From Firmicutes bacterium AF25-13AC (GTDB lineage Bacteria; Bacillota; Clostridia; Lachnospirales; Lachnospiraceae), in the NCBI GenBank assembly GCA_003478935.1, contig QUFP01000029.1:1-58024 (forward strand): 58,024 nt of DNA, given 5' to 3'. Each line of letters begins with the position of its first letter. The stretch's first letter is position 1. Of this stretch, positions 32,660 through 42,708 are shown one piece after another. The position numbers and the translations under genes were made by a program. The notes below the pieces were generated by a model. That model saw only the letters and a program-made list of their open reading frames with translations, was not told where the DNA came from and made no database searches.

Positions 32660-35488
32660 ATGGGAGACTATTTGCTGTTAATAGACGGCTCGAGCTGCTG
32701 TCGACGCAGTACTTTGGCAACTTGCCAAGAGAGATTTTGTATGCGAAAAAGCAGGAGGAAAAAGAGGCATGGTATCATAAAATTATGATGACCTCGAAGG
32801 GAGTTTATACAAATGGCATATTTGGCTTCCTTAGATACCTGTTTAAAATAATAAAAGAACAAAAGCCGGCGTATCTGGCTGTGGCATGGGATTTGACAAG
32901 AGATACATTTAGGCGTGAACTTTATGCAGATTATAAGGCAACCGCTCTGAGACTCCAGAGCCATTAAGGGAGCAGTTTGCGCTTTGCCAGGAGGTTCTTG
33001 CAAATATGGGAATCTGCCAGCTTATTGATGAGCACTTTGAGGCAGATGATTTATGTGGTTCCATGGCGAAAAAATTTGAATCACAGCTTCCGGTCAAAAT
33101 TTTGACAAAGGATAATGATTATCTTCAGCTTGTAACAGACAATACTACATTGTGGCTAATGCATTCAAGTGCTGAAAAGACACAGGAAATTTTTGATAAA
33201 TATCATATGAAAAAAGAAGATATGGCAATCCCGGATCGTGTGTTTCCGTTTAATCCACAGCTGGTGAAGGAAGAATTTGGAATTGAGCCGTGCCATGTTA
33301 ATTCTTTAAAGGGATTAGCAGGTGATAAATCAGATAATATAACTGGTGTGCCAGGTGTAGGAGCTGTATCTGCAGTAAAGCTTATTAAAGAGTATGGTAC
33401 TGTTGAAAAGCTATATGAGGCAATTGATAATCTGGACAAGGCCGGCGAGAAGGCGATTAAGGAATATTGGAAGGAAAAGCTTGATTTAAAGCGTTCACCG
33501 CTTGCTTACTTATTAAAGGAAAGTGATACAGAGCTTGTTGGAAAAAAAGCTGCTTTTTTAAGTGAGAAGCTTGCAACAATCAAGACAGACATTCCGATTA
33601 CAGAGCCGATTGAGCATTTTCGTACTCATATTGACAAGGCAGCTGCCCAAAAGGAGCTTGATCGCCTTGAATTTCATAGTGTCCACCTTGATTTTGATGA
33701 AGAAGAGCAGCCATCTGTATTTGAAACGCTTGAGCTTGAGCGCGTAGAGGATATGAATGAAAGCTTTGAAGTGATTCGCGCGCTCAAAAAAGAAAAAACG
33801 CTTGGTCTTTCATTTGCAGGAACGAAGGATAATATTGTAGGAATGGCAGTGGCAGCAGGGATAAAGGGATATTATTTTCCAGTAATCAATTTTATCACAA
33901 AAGATCTTTTGACAGGTTTTGCTGATGAACTGGCAGCCTCCTGCAAGACAATGTATGTACCTGATGCAAAGCAGTTCCTTCATTATATGACAGATCATAA
34001 GCCACAGGGTGTGGATGCTTTTTATCATAAGTCGCTTCGTGATGTTTCAATAGGCGCATATTTGCTGGATCCTCTTACGGGAAGCTACCCTATTGAAAAG
34101 ATTGCAGGAACTTATGCATCAAAGGAACTGCCGTCCTACCAGGATTTGTTTGGAAAGACAGTATTGGAGATGGCATCAATGCAGCCATCATTTGATGCGT
34201 ATGTGTGTCATCAGGCAGCGGCAGCACTTTTTTGTGGTCCTGTTATTGAAAAACAGCTCGAAGAAGAGGATATGAGCGCGCTGTATAAAGATATCGAGAT
34301 GCCAGTTGTCTTTGATCTTTGCCGCATGGAGCAGACAGGGATCGCTGTGCAAAAAGAAGCACTTAAAAGCTATGGAGAGGATTTAACTGGAGAAATTGAA
34401 TCACTTCAGTCTCAAATTTATGCACTTGCAGGAAAAGAGTTTAACATTCTTTCTCCAAAACAGCTTGGAGAAGTGCTGTTTGAGGATTTAAAGCTTCCAG
34501 GTGCAAAGAAGACAAAGAGCGGATATTCGACTGCAGCAGATGTGTTAGAGAAGCTGTCAACAGATTATCCAATTGTAGAAAAAGTATTGTCATATCGTCA
34601 GTTGACAAAATTAAAATCGACATATGCGGAGGGTCTTGCTTCATGTATTGCACAGGATGGTCGTATACATGGAACATTTAACCAGACGATCACGGCAACA
34701 GGCCGCATCAGCAGCACAGAGCCAAATCTTCAAAATATTCCAGTTCGCATGGAGTTAGGCAGAGCCATCCGCAAGGTTTTTGTGCCAAAGGATGGATGTG
34801 TATTTATTGATGCTGACTATTCTCAGATTGAGCTTCGTGTGCTTGCTCACATGTCTGGTGATGAGAGACTGATTGAGGCATACCGCAGTGCACAGGATAT
34901 TCATGCACTGACAGCTTCGCAGGTATTCCATGTTCCGCTTGAAGAAGTTACACCGCAGCTTCGCCGAAATGCAAAGGCTGTTAATTTTGGAATTGTTTAT
35001 GGAATTAGTGCGTTTGGCCTTAGTGAGGATTTAAGTATTTCACGCAAGGAAGCGATGGAATATATTGAGCACTATTTCAATGCCTATCCTGGAATCAAGG
35101 CCTTCCTTGATCGTATGGTAGAGCAGGGTCATACAAATGAGTATGTTACGACAATGTTTGGACGAAGACGTCCAATACCAGAAATTAAATCTTCCAACTA
35201 TATGCAGCGTCAGTTTGGAGAGCGAATTGCGATGAATTCACCTATTCAGGGAACGGCAGCTGACATTATGAAAATTGCAATGACAAAAGTAAATAAACGT
35301 CTAAAAGAAGAAAAACTGCAGTCCAGAATCGTCCTCAGGTGCATGATGAGCTGCTGCTAGAGGTACCAACAGCGGAGTGTGAGGCAGTTAAGACACTTCT
35401 TGTTGAGCAGATGCAGTCAGCAGCGAATCTTCGCGTGCCGCTTGAAGTGTCTGTGTCTGTGGGGAATAGCTGGTACGAAACAAAGTAA
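32660..35488 (+). pseudogene. polA: DNA polymerase I, interrupted by three single-base deletions as read
   Basis: ATG 32660 follows GGAGGG. One base is missing at each of three places: about 32695 (SSLLSTQYFG restored), about 32943 (DYKATR restored) and about 35334 (LQVHDELLLEVP restored). Repaired, it is 943 residues. The 5' nuclease domain is at about 1-300 (FEADDLCG; GLAGDKSDNITGVPGVG), then an inactive-looking 3' exonuclease region (about 310-560), then the polymerase: motif A DADYSQIELRVLAHMSG, motif B RRNAKAVNFGIVYGIS, and motif C VHDE at the third break. It fills gaps in repair and removes RNA primers. Loss of polA is unlikely, so these are probably sequence errors. Confidence 0.9.
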
Positions 35489-35500
35489 GGGAGAGTAATA

Positions 35501-36094
35501 ATGATTCTTGGAATAACAGGAGGTGTCGGCGCCGGAAAGTCTTCGGTGCTTGCAATCCTAGAAAAAGAGTATAATGCAAAATTAATTTTAGCTGATGAGG
35601 TCGGACGAGAGCTTATGCAGCCGGGAGAGGCTAATTATGTCAATATCGTTAATGCATTTGGAAAAGAAATTTTAAATGAAGATCAGACGATTGATACAAA
35701 AAAACTGGCAGCAACAGCATTTTCAAATCCGCTTGAGACGCTTCGCCTTAATGCGATTACTCATCCAAATGTAAGAGTACGTATTGAGTGGATGATCAAG
35801 GAAATACGCGACAAAGAGCCAGATGCACTGATTGTGATTGAGGCTGCGCTTCTCTCAGAAGGTCATCTGATCCCGCTTTGCGATGATGTATGGTATATTT
35901 ACACTGATGAGCAGACACGTATTAAACGTATAATGGAGTCAAGAGGCTACAGTAAAGAGCGTTGTCTTCAGACTATTGCAAGACAAAAAAGTGATGCGCA
36001 GTTTCGTGCAGAGTGCCGTGTTGTAATAGATAATAGTCACAGCATAGAGGAGACGAAGGCACAGATTGAACGACAGATGAAAAAATATAGATAA
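35501..36094 (+). CDS. coaE: dephospho-CoA kinase
   Basis: 197 residues, standard length. Phosphorylates dephospho-CoA at the 3' hydroxyl in the last step of coenzyme A synthesis. P-loop GITGGVGAGKSS (residues 4-15), the ADEVGRELM substrate region, NAITHPNVR and the LID-like AALLSEG segment are all recognisable. It lies 12 bp after polA, a neighbour pair common in Firmicutes, and is probably cotranscribed. A strong terminator follows. Confidence 0.94.
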   Translation: MILGITGGVGAGKSSVLAILEKEYNAKLILADEVGRELMQPGEANYVNIVNAFGKEILNEDQTIDTKKLAATAFSNPLETLRLNAITHPNVRVRIEWMIKEIRDKEPDALIVIEAALLSEGHLIPLCDDVWYIYTDEQTRIKRIMESRGYSKERCLQTIARQKSDAQFRAECRVVIDNSHSIEETKAQIERQMKKYR

Positions 36095-36118
36095 ATACAG
36101 CATTTTGAAACAAATGCG

Positions 36119-36166
36119 ATACCCACATACTTCCTATTTTATTTTGGAAAGTATGTGGGTATTTCT
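36119..36166. terminator. bidirectional terminator between coaE and the GH78 gene
   Basis: 14-bp perfect inverted repeat: ATACCCACATACTT (36119-36132) and AAGTATGTGGGTAT (36149-36162), flanked by T-rich sequence. The genes on either side converge. Confidence 0.8.
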
Positions 36167-36191
36167 TATATATATTCTAATATTAAGCGTT

Positions 36192-38366
36192 TTACTGCTT
36201 ACTGTAGAAGCAGTAAGATCCAGCCCGTACACTATGACATACACCATCAATTACAATGTCTGCCTCGACTGGTACGGTAATCTCATAGCGCCAGGAATCA
36301 TCTTCCTTTGTCCAGAAGGAGCTGATATGGCCATGGCGGGTGTCTAATTCGGCACGCAGCCAGTCAAGACGCTTATCTGGATGTGGTGCAATTGTAACCT
36401 TGGCATAGCCAGGTGCATCCTTTCTTGGAAGAATGCCGGCTGCAACAGAGTAAACCCAGTCAGCAACGGAGCCATAAGCATAATGATTGTAGGAGTTCAT
36501 ATCCTTGCTCCAGAAGCTTCCGTCTTCCATAATACCGTCCCAGTGTTCCCAGATGGTGGTAGCTCCTTTTGTGACTGGATACAGCCAGGATGGATATTTA
36601 GTTCGAAGAAGTAAATCCCATGCCAGATCAGTGTGACCATAATCACTTAATACATGCAGCAAGTAAGGAGTACCGACAAATCCGGTTTGAAGCTTTGTAC
36701 CGCAGGCACGAACCATATCAGCTAACTGATCAGCTGCTGCCTGACAATTTTTTGCCAGCTTAAAGTGAGCAGCTAATACACATTCAGTTTGTGTATGATA
36801 TGTTGGCCATGTTTTTTGGAAGGTGTTTACAATATTTTCATAAAGTGTACTTAATTCACTGACATCCTCTCCGAGTACGGTTCCAGCCTGAATTACAAGG
36901 CTTGTCGAATAAGCGTAGAAGGCAGAGGCGATAAAGTCTTCATTGCTTGAACCCTTATAGCTGCCAGATGGTGCATCAAGACCAAGCCAGTCACCGTAAT
37001 GTGTTCCTCCGGTCCAGAGATATTTTGTGGTGGTAGTGGAAGTGATATAATCAATCCATTTTTTCATACTCTGATATTGGTTCTTTAAAATTTGCTTGTT
37101 GCCAAATGCCAGATAAACCTGCCATGGGCATATGGCAGCAGCATCACCCCATGCACTGCTGGCATGTGGATTTTGTAAAAGATCTGGGATAACATGACCA
37201 ACATAGCCATCATCGTGCTGATCAGATGCCAGATCAGCCAGCCATTTTGTGAAGAATTTTTCAGCATCATAATTTAAGCAGGCGGTGCGTACAAAAACTT
37301 GTGCATCACCAGTCCAGCCAAGACGCTCATCGCGCTGTGGGCAGTCAGTTGGAACATCTAAAAAATTACCCTTTTGTCCCCATATAATATTAGAGAACAG
37401 TTGATTTAGCAGAGTATTTGAACTGCTTAAAAATCCAGTTCGTTTCATATTAGAATGAACTGTGATAGCTGTGAAATTTTCTGGCTTTACGCAGTCAATG
37501 CCGCCTGGAAAGTCATTGATGCGGATATATCGAAAACCATAGAAAGTAAGTGATGGATGCCAGGTTTGTACACCATCACTACAGATATAGTGATACTGTG
37601 CTTTTGCACCGCGATAATTTTCTGTATAGAAGTTACCCTCTTTATCCATTACCTCGGCAAAAGAAAGGTCTACACAGTCACCAGCCTTTGCGTTTACAAA
37701 TAGCTCTACATAGCCGGTCATGTTTTGACCAAAATCAAGAACAGTTTCTCCATTTGGAGTAACAAATACTTTCTTTACAGCGAGGCGTTCCTGCTCGCAA
37801 ACTTCCTCACCCTGCTGCAAAATCAATGTATCTGTTGGTCCGTCAAATATGGTAACTGGCTGATCAAGCAACGGAGTCTTTGCTGAATCATAAATTTCTC
37901 CATCATAAATTTCAGAGAAACGTACAGGACCGTCAGAAACTTTCCAGCTTTCATCAGTAGATAAGATTTTGCTGCTGCCGTCTTCAAAGGTAAGTGTAAT
38001 CTGTGCAGCAAGGCCACATGGGCGAGAGCGAAGCTCATCCTGATATGCACAGCCAAGCCATCCAGGAAGCGGACTTCTATACCAGCCCTTTCCAACAGTA
38101 ACCTCAATTTCATTTTTACCGTTTGTCAGAAGATCAGTGATATCATATTTTTGATATTGCAGGCGCTTGTGGTAGCTTGTCCAGCCAGGAGCCATAACAA
38201 ATTGACCGACACGCCTGCCGTTTAGTTTAGCCTCATACACGCCCATGGCAGTTATTGTCAAATTTGCATGTGTAATCTTTTTTTCAAAGACGAAAGATGT
38301 GCCAAAAACGGCGGCGGGATCGCCCAGATCATTTGCAGGGCAGATCCATGTTGGATTCCAGTTCAT
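36192..38366 (-). CDS. GH78 alpha-L-rhamnosidase
   Basis: 724 residues, no signal peptide, so probably cytosolic. Releases L-rhamnose from plant or bacterial glycans and glycosides. N-terminal beta-sandwich domains (FEKKITHANLTITAMGVYEA; APGWTSYHKRLQYQKYD), then the (alpha/alpha)6 barrel with the conserved DVPTDCPQRDERLGWTGDAQ segment (about 340-360), which holds the general acid region, and WEHWDG near 625. The C-terminal beta domain ends in SVRAGSYCFYS. GGGAGG lies upstream of the start. It is transcribed away from an AraC regulator that likely controls it. Confidence 0.9.
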   Translation of the reverse strand: MNWNPTWICPANDLGDPAAVFGTSFVFEKKITHANLTITAMGVYEAKLNGRRVGQFVMAPGWTSYHKRLQYQKYDITDLLTNGKNEIEVTVGKGWYRSPLPGWLGCAYQDELRSRPCGLAAQITLTFEDGSSKILSTDESWKVSDGPVRFSEIYDGEIYDSAKTPLLDQPVTIFDGPTDTLILQQGEEVCEQERLAVKKVFVTPNGETVLDFGQNMTGYVELFVNAKAGDCVDLSFAEVMDKEGNFYTENYRGAKAQYHYICSDGVQTWHPSLTFYGFRYIRINDFPGGIDCVKPENFTAITVHSNMKRTGFLSSSNTLLNQLFSNIIWGQKGNFLDVPTDCPQRDERLGWTGDAQVFVRTACLNYDAEKFFTKWLADLASDQHDDGYVGHVIPDLLQNPHASSAWGDAAAICPWQVYLAFGNKQILKNQYQSMKKWIDYITSTTTTKYLWTGGTHYGDWLGLDAPSGSYKGSSNEDFIASAFYAYSTSLVIQAGTVLGEDVSELSTLYENIVNTFQKTWPTYHTQTECVLAAHFKLAKNCQAAADQLADMVRACGTKLQTGFVGTPYLLHVLSDYGHTDLAWDLLLRTKYPSWLYPVTKGATTIWEHWDGIMEDGSFWSKDMNSYNHYAYGSVADWVYSVAAGILPRKDAPGYAKVTIAPHPDKRLDWLRAELDTRHGHISSFWTKEDDSWRYEITVPVEADIVIDGVCHSVRAGSYCFYSKQ

Positions 38367-38417
38367 AAAAAATACCTCCCTTAAAATTAAATAATTGTAT
38401 TCGCTTGACTTCGATTG

Positions 38418-38437
38418 TATCAGATGGTAAGCTGATA
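38418..38437. promoter_or_regulatory. inverted repeat in the GH78/AraC intergenic region
   Basis: TATCAG (38418-38423) and CTGATA (38432-38437), 8-bp spacer, between the two divergent starts. A candidate operator; AraC-family sites are more often direct repeats, so this is tentative. Confidence 0.4.
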
Positions 38438-38478
38438 AAAAACACCTAAATTTAACTAGATTAGGGGGTAAATTTGAC

Positions 38479-39375
38479 TTGAAATTTTATACGATGGAAT
38501 TAGATCAGCTTTCAGAAGAAAAAAACGATCAAGTATATATTATGCCATTTCAGCAGAGTGATATAGAACTTCATGATCATAATTTTTTGGAGCTTGCGTA
38601 TGTCACGGGCGGAAATGCAATACAAAATTTAGCAGGAAAAAAGGAACGGGTAAAGGAAGGTGATTATTTTATTATTGACTATGGTGCAGTTCATAGCTAT
38701 CAGGAATGTAAAAATTTTACATTGATTAATTGCCTTTTTCTTCCAGAGGCGATTGACGATGTGCTTGAGGGATGTCATTCACTTGAAGAAATGCTTCGCA
38801 TTTGCATGATTCGTTATTACCGCAAAGCATTTGAACAGGAAAAGACAGCAAATCGTATTTTTCACGATAAGGATGGACGTGTGTTTAAACTTTTAAGTGT
38901 GCTTCAGTTGGAATTTTCGAGAAAAGAGTTTGGGTGGAAAGAAATTTTTCGCAGCCGCTTAAAGGAAATTTTAATTTTAATGATGAGAAGCACAATTTCA
39001 GAGCATATGGGTTTGGATTATAAAAAAATCGGAAATGAAGATGAGATGATATCCGATTTAATCCGATATCTGCATAAGAATGGAAATGAGCGAGCTGTTC
39101 TGACACATTATTGCCAGACACACCATTATAGCCTGTCCTATGTTAGTCGTCGTTTTCGACAGGAAACTGGAATGACAGCGCTTCAATATTTACATAAAAT
39201 TCGGATTGATCAAAGCTGCGCATTGCTTGTGGGAAACAGACTTTCAATTGCTGAGATTGCACAGGCAGTAGGCTATGAGGATGCAAAGTATTTTTCTGAA
39301 ATTTTTAAGCGAATGCTTGGCATGACGCCGGGAGCGTACCGCCGTATGGCAACAAAACAATTGACTTTTGCATGA
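38479..39375 (+). CDS. AraC/RhaS-type transcriptional regulator
   Basis: 298 residues. TTG 38479 is chosen for its AGGGGG site (38463-38468); the first in-frame ATG (38494) has none. N-terminal cupin with DIELHDHNFLELAYVTGG (about 28-45) and EGDYFIIDYGAVHSYQ, as in sugar-sensing AraC proteins. The C-terminal domain has two helix-turn-helix units (CQTHHYSLSYVSRRFRQE; IAEIAQAVGYEDAKYFSEIF). It is divergent from the alpha-L-rhamnosidase gene with 112 bp between the starts, so control by rhamnose or a rhamnoside is the natural inference. Confidence 0.88.
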   Translation: MKFYTMELDQLSEEKNDQVYIMPFQQSDIELHDHNFLELAYVTGGNAIQNLAGKKERVKEGDYFIIDYGAVHSYQECKNFTLINCLFLPEAIDDVLEGCHSLEEMLRICMIRYYRKAFEQEKTANRIFHDKDGRVFKLLSVLQLEFSRKEFGWKEIFRSRLKEILILMMRSTISEHMGLDYKKIGNEDEMISDLIRYLHKNGNERAVLTHYCQTHHYSLSYVSRRFRQETGMTALQYLHKIRIDQSCALLVGNRLSIAEIAQAVGYEDAKYFSEIFKRMLGMTPGAYRRMATKQLTFA

Positions 39376-39436
39376 CGGCTTGTTACAATGGCTTATAGAG
39401 CCAGTGGCTCAAGTAAGAAAGGCATAAGAAGAAATT

Positions 39437-40234
39437 ATGAGATTTGTCAGTATAGCCAGTGGAAGCAGCGGAAACTGTACCTATATAGGCACCGATCACA
39501 CACATCTTTTGGTGGACGCAGGAATCAGCTGTAAGCGAATAGATACCGGAGTACAGGAACTTGGTATTAAGCCAGATGAGCTTGCCGGTGTGTTGATTAC
39601 ACATGAGCATAGTGATCACATAAGCGGCATTCGCGTTTTTTCAAAAAAGCATCATGTGCCGCTTTATGGCACAAAAGAGACGCTTGAGGCAATTGAGCGC
39701 ATGGATGTAAAAAAGGAAATAGATCCTGATTTGTATCGCCCAGTACGTGCCGATGAGCAGATTGTAGTAGGGGATTTTACTGTAACACCATTTTCAAACA
39801 GTCATGACGCAGCCAATCCAGTGGGTTACCGCGCAGAGGCAGATGGTCATGCAGTAGGAGTTGTCACAGATCTTGGTGTGTACAGCCAGTATACAATTAA
39901 TCATCTGCTTGGTCTGGATGCAGTTTTGCTTGAAGCAAATCATGATGTGCATATGCTTGAGGCAGGTCCGTATCCATTTCCATTAAAACGCAGGATTCTT
40001 GGTCAGAAGGGTCATCTTTCCAATGAAGCAGCAGGTCATTTATTAAATGAACTGCTTCACGATGGAATGAAGCATATTGTGTTAGGCCATTTGAGTAAGG
40101 AAAACAATTATGCCGAGCTTGCGTATGAGACTGTATGCTGTGAAGTGAACATGAGTGAAAATCCATATAATTCAGGCGATTTTCCAATCACAGTCGCAAG
40201 GCGCGATGCGATGTCTGAGGTGATTTACATATAG
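39437..40234 (+). CDS. MBL-fold metallo-hydrolase (WalJ/YycJ-like)
   Basis: 265 residues. Metallo-beta-lactamase fold with the metal ligands HEHSDH (about 56-61), VVTDLG and HLSKENN. The start FVSIASGSSGNCTYIG is typical of the WalJ/YycJ group, cytosolic nucleases linked in Bacilli to the WalKR envelope system and to DNA-damage survival. No walKR genes are adjacent here. AAGAAAGG precedes it. The downstream ACT gene is 72 bp away, with a hairpin between. Confidence 0.85.
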   Translation: MRFVSIASGSSGNCTYIGTDHTHLLVDAGISCKRIDTGVQELGIKPDELAGVLITHEHSDHISGIRVFSKKHHVPLYGTKETLEAIERMDVKKEIDPDLYRPVRADEQIVVGDFTVTPFSNSHDAANPVGYRAEADGHAVGVVTDLGVYSQYTINHLLGLDAVLLEANHDVHMLEAGPYPFPLKRRILGQKGHLSNEAAGHLLNELLHDGMKHIVLGHLSKENNYAELAYETVCCEVNMSENPYNSGDFPITVARRDAMSEVIYI

Positions 40235-40242
40235 CTAATTAG

Positions 40243-40270
40243 TTAAGGTCAAAATATTGTTTGGCCTTAA
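40243..40270 (+). terminator. hairpin between the MBL and ACT genes
   Basis: TTAAGGTCAAA (40243-40253) pairs with TTTGGCCTTAA (40260-40270), 11 bp with one G-T pair and a 6-nt loop. No T run follows, so termination would be weak. Confidence 0.4.
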
Positions 40271-40306
40271 AATAAAATAAAAAAATAAGAGAGGCAGGAA
40301 TTAAAA

Positions 40307-40579
40307 ATGACAAAGGCAGTTATCACAGTAATAGGAAAAGACACAGTAGGTATTATTGCAGGAATCTGTACTTATCTGGCAGAGAAAAAGGTAAATATCT
40401 TAGATATTTCTCAGACAATCGTACATGGATATTTCAATATGATGATGATTGTTGATATCAGTGCTGTGGAAGAAAACTTTATTGATGTTGTAACAGAGCT
40501 TGAGGAGATTGGCAAGAAGCTTGGCGTAGAGGTTCATTGCCAGAAGGAAGAAATCTTCACAAAAATGCACAGAATTTGA
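40307..40579 (+). CDS. ACT domain protein (UPF0237 family)
   Basis: 90 residues made of a single ACT domain (AVITVIGKDTVGIIAGICTY, then VNILDISQTIVHGYFNMMMIVDI). ACT domains bind amino acids or similar small ligands. This stand-alone form is commonly found directly upstream of the DUF711/PFL family gene, as here (40740), which suggests a joint function, possibly regulatory. AGAGAGG lies upstream. The space between the two genes holds a degenerate repeat copy. Confidence 0.9.
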   Translation: MTKAVITVIGKDTVGIIAGICTYLAEKKVNILDISQTIVHGYFNMMMIVDISAVEENFIDVVTELEEIGKKLGVEVHCQKEEIFTKMHRI

Positions 40580-40580
40580 A

Positions 40581-40703
40581 ATGCCAGGGCGGTTTTGCGC
40601 ATGATAGGCGCGGGTGAGCTGTTTCTTACTAAAATCAGCGAATCTTCATGTTTTTAGAATGCCAGAGTTGCGTAGCAACGGAGCAATTCGTAAGCATTGT
40701 ATC
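40581..40703 (+). repeat. degenerate GATAC-family repeat (copy B)
   Basis: Retains AAAATCAGCGAATC, ATGTTTTTAGAAT and the terminal hairpin region GTTGCGTAGCAACGGAGC, and ends in GTATC (40699-40703). The first hairpin is lost or highly diverged. About 120 bp. Confidence 0.7.
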
Positions 40704-40739
40704 TACTATAATTCACAAACAAGAAAGAGGTAAATTCCT

Positions 40740-42104
40740 ATGATAAATATGTTTGAGGTAAGTGAGACCAACAATATGATTACACAGGAGAAGCTTGATG
40801 TGCGTACCATTACGATGGGTATCAGCTTGTTAGACTGCATTGACAGTTCTGTTGAAAAGGTCTGTGAGAATGTATATAACAAAATTACAACACTGGCAAA
40901 AAATCTTGTGTCTACCGGAAAAGATATCGAGAAAGAATATGGAATCCCGATTGTAAACAAGCGAATCAGCGTAACGCCAATCGCGCTTGTCGGCAGTGCA
41001 GCGTGCAAGACAACGGATGATTTTGTTGAGATTGCAAAATCACTCGACAGAGCAGCAAAGGAGGTTGGCGTAAACTTCCTTGGCGGTTATTCTGCACTTG
41101 TAAGCAAGGGTATGACAAAGGCAGAGGAATTGTTAATTCGTTCAATCCCGAAGGCGCTTGCCGTAACAGAGCGTGTGTGCAGCTCAGTTAATATTGGTTC
41201 AACAAAGACTGGAATTAATATGGATGCAGTTCGTTTAATGGGAAGTATCGTAAAAGAAGCAGCTGAGTATACAAAGGATCAGGATTCCTTAGGCTGTGCA
41301 AAGCTAGTTGTATTTTGCAATGCACCAGATGATAACCCATTTATGGCAGGTGCATTCCATGGTGTGACAGAAGCAGATGCAATTATCAATGTCGGAGTAA
41401 GTGGTCCAGGCGTTGTAATGCACGCAATTTCACAGGTGCGCGGTCAGAATTTTGAGGTGCTTTGTGAGACTATCAAGAAGACTGCATTTAAGATTACAAG
41501 AGTAGGACAGCTTGTTGCACAGGAAGCAAGCCGCAGACTTGGCATTCCATTTGGAATCATTGATCTGTCACTTGCACCGACTCCGGCAGTTGGCGATAGT
41601 GTAGCAGAAATCTTAGAGGAGATTGGCTTAGAGGAAGTAGGTGCACCGGGAACAACAGCAGCACTTGCAATGTTAAATGATCAGGTTAAGAAGGGCGGCA
41701 TCATGGCATCTTCCTACGTTGGTGGATTAAGTGGAGCATTTATTCCGGTCAGCGAGGATCGCAACATGATCGAAGCAGCTACAAATGGAAGTCTGTGTAT
41801 CGAAAAGCTTGAAGCTATGACATGCGTTTGCTCCGTTGGTCTTGATATGATTGCTATTCCTGGAGATACAAGTGCAGCCACAATCTCAGGTATTATTGCA
41901 GATGAGGCAGCAATCGGTATGGTAAATCAGAAGACAACAGCAGTACGCGTAATTCCTGTTATCGGCAAAAAGGTAGGCGATACAGCAGAATTTGGCGGTC
42001 TGCTTGGCTATGCACCAATCATGCCGGTTAATACAAAGGACTGCAGTGCGTTTATCAACAGAGGTGGACGTATTCCGGCACCGATCCATAGCTTTAAAAA
42101 TTGA
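40740..42104 (+). CDS. PFL/DUF711 (UPF0210) family protein
   Basis: 454 residues. Full-length DUF711 protein with the conserved segments [65 protein letters not shown] and a Gly-rich end [13 protein letters not shown]. The family shows remote similarity to pyruvate formate-lyase in fold but has no glycyl-radical motif, and its reaction is unknown. Start ATG 40740 follows AAGAGG. It is paired with the upstream ACT gene. Its stop codon abuts a repeat copy (42105). Confidence 0.9.
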   Translation: MINMFEVSETNNMITQEKLDVRTITMGISLLDCIDSSVEKVCENVYNKITTLAKNLVSTGKDIEKEYGIPIVNKRISVTPIALVGSAACKTTDDFVEIAKSLDRAAKEVGVNFLGGYSALVSKGMTKAEELLIRSIPKALAVTERVCSSVNIGSTKTGINMDAVRLMGSIVKEAAEYTKDQDSLGCAKLVVFCNAPDDNPFMAGAFHGVTEADAIINVGVSGPGVVMHAISQVRGQNFEVLCETIKKTAFKITRVGQLVAQEASRRLGIPFGIIDLSLAPTPAVGDSVAEILEEIGLEEVGAPGTTAALAMLNDQVKKGGIMASSYVGGLSGAFIPVSEDRNMIEAATNGSLCIEKLEAMTCVCSVGLDMIAIPGDTSAATISGIIADEAAIGMVNQKTTAVRVIPVIGKKVGDTAEFGGLLGYAPIMPVNTKDCSAFINRGGRIPAPIHSFKN

Positions 42105-42180
42105 TGATACAAGGGGCGAAAAGTCACAAGCTGATCATGCTTACATAAAGAGGAAACAACTGAGCAATTCGCAGGTATCA
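42105..42180 (+). repeat. internally deleted GATAC-family repeat (copy E)
   Basis: Perfect ends TGATAC (42105-42110) and GTATCA (42175-42180). Keeps the left-arm core (GGGGCGAAAAGTCA) and the right-end GAGCAATTCG, but lacks the middle; 76 bp. It begins at the base after the DUF711 stop codon. Confidence 0.7.
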
Positions 42181-42210
42181 AAAAATAACAAGAACAGGAA
42201 AAAATAAGAT

Positions 42211-42702
42211 ATGAATATGATTGTCGCAGCAGATAAGAAAAATGGAATTGGCTATCAGGGAAAGCTCCTTGTTACGATTCCGTTTGATCAGCAGCTGTTT
42301 CGAAAAGAAACGATCGGAAAGGTCGTTGTCATGGGACGAAAAACTCTGGAGAGCCTTCCAGGCGGACGTGTGCTTGAAGGACGCACAAACATTGTACTGA
42401 CACGTAATAAAAACTATAAGTGCAAGGGTGCAATCATCTGTCATAGCGTCGAAGCGGTACTAGAAGAAATCAAAAAGTACCGCAGTGAGGATGTCTACAT
42501 AATAGGCGGTGAGAGTGTATATCAAGCATTTATGCCATATGCAGACCGCATTCATTTGACGCGTATTGATTATGTGTATGATGCAGACACGTTCTTTCCA
42601 GAAATTTCGCCTAACGAGTGGTCATTGACAGATGTCAGTGATGAACAGACATATTTTGATCTTATTTATGATTTTCGCTGTTATGAAAGAAAACAAAAAT
42701 AA
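42211..42702 (+). CDS. folA: dihydrofolate reductase
   Basis: 163 residues, normal length. Reduces dihydrofolate to tetrahydrofolate with NADPH. Shows the N-terminal MIVAADKKNGIGYQGKLL, the catalytic Asp in TIPFDQQLF (about 27), the NADPH-binding VVMGRKTLESLPG and the VYIIGGESVYQAF motif. The usual Trp of the NWxIG loop is replaced (NGIGYQ). The ribosome binding site is weak. No thyA is adjacent. Confidence 0.92.
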   Translation: MNMIVAADKKNGIGYQGKLLVTIPFDQQLFRKETIGKVVVMGRKTLESLPGGRVLEGRTNIVLTRNKNYKCKGAIICHSVEAVLEEIKKYRSEDVYIIGGESVYQAFMPYADRIHLTRIDYVYDADTFFPEISPNEWSLTDVSDEQTYFDLIYDFRCYERKQK

Positions 42703-42708
42703 GACAGC

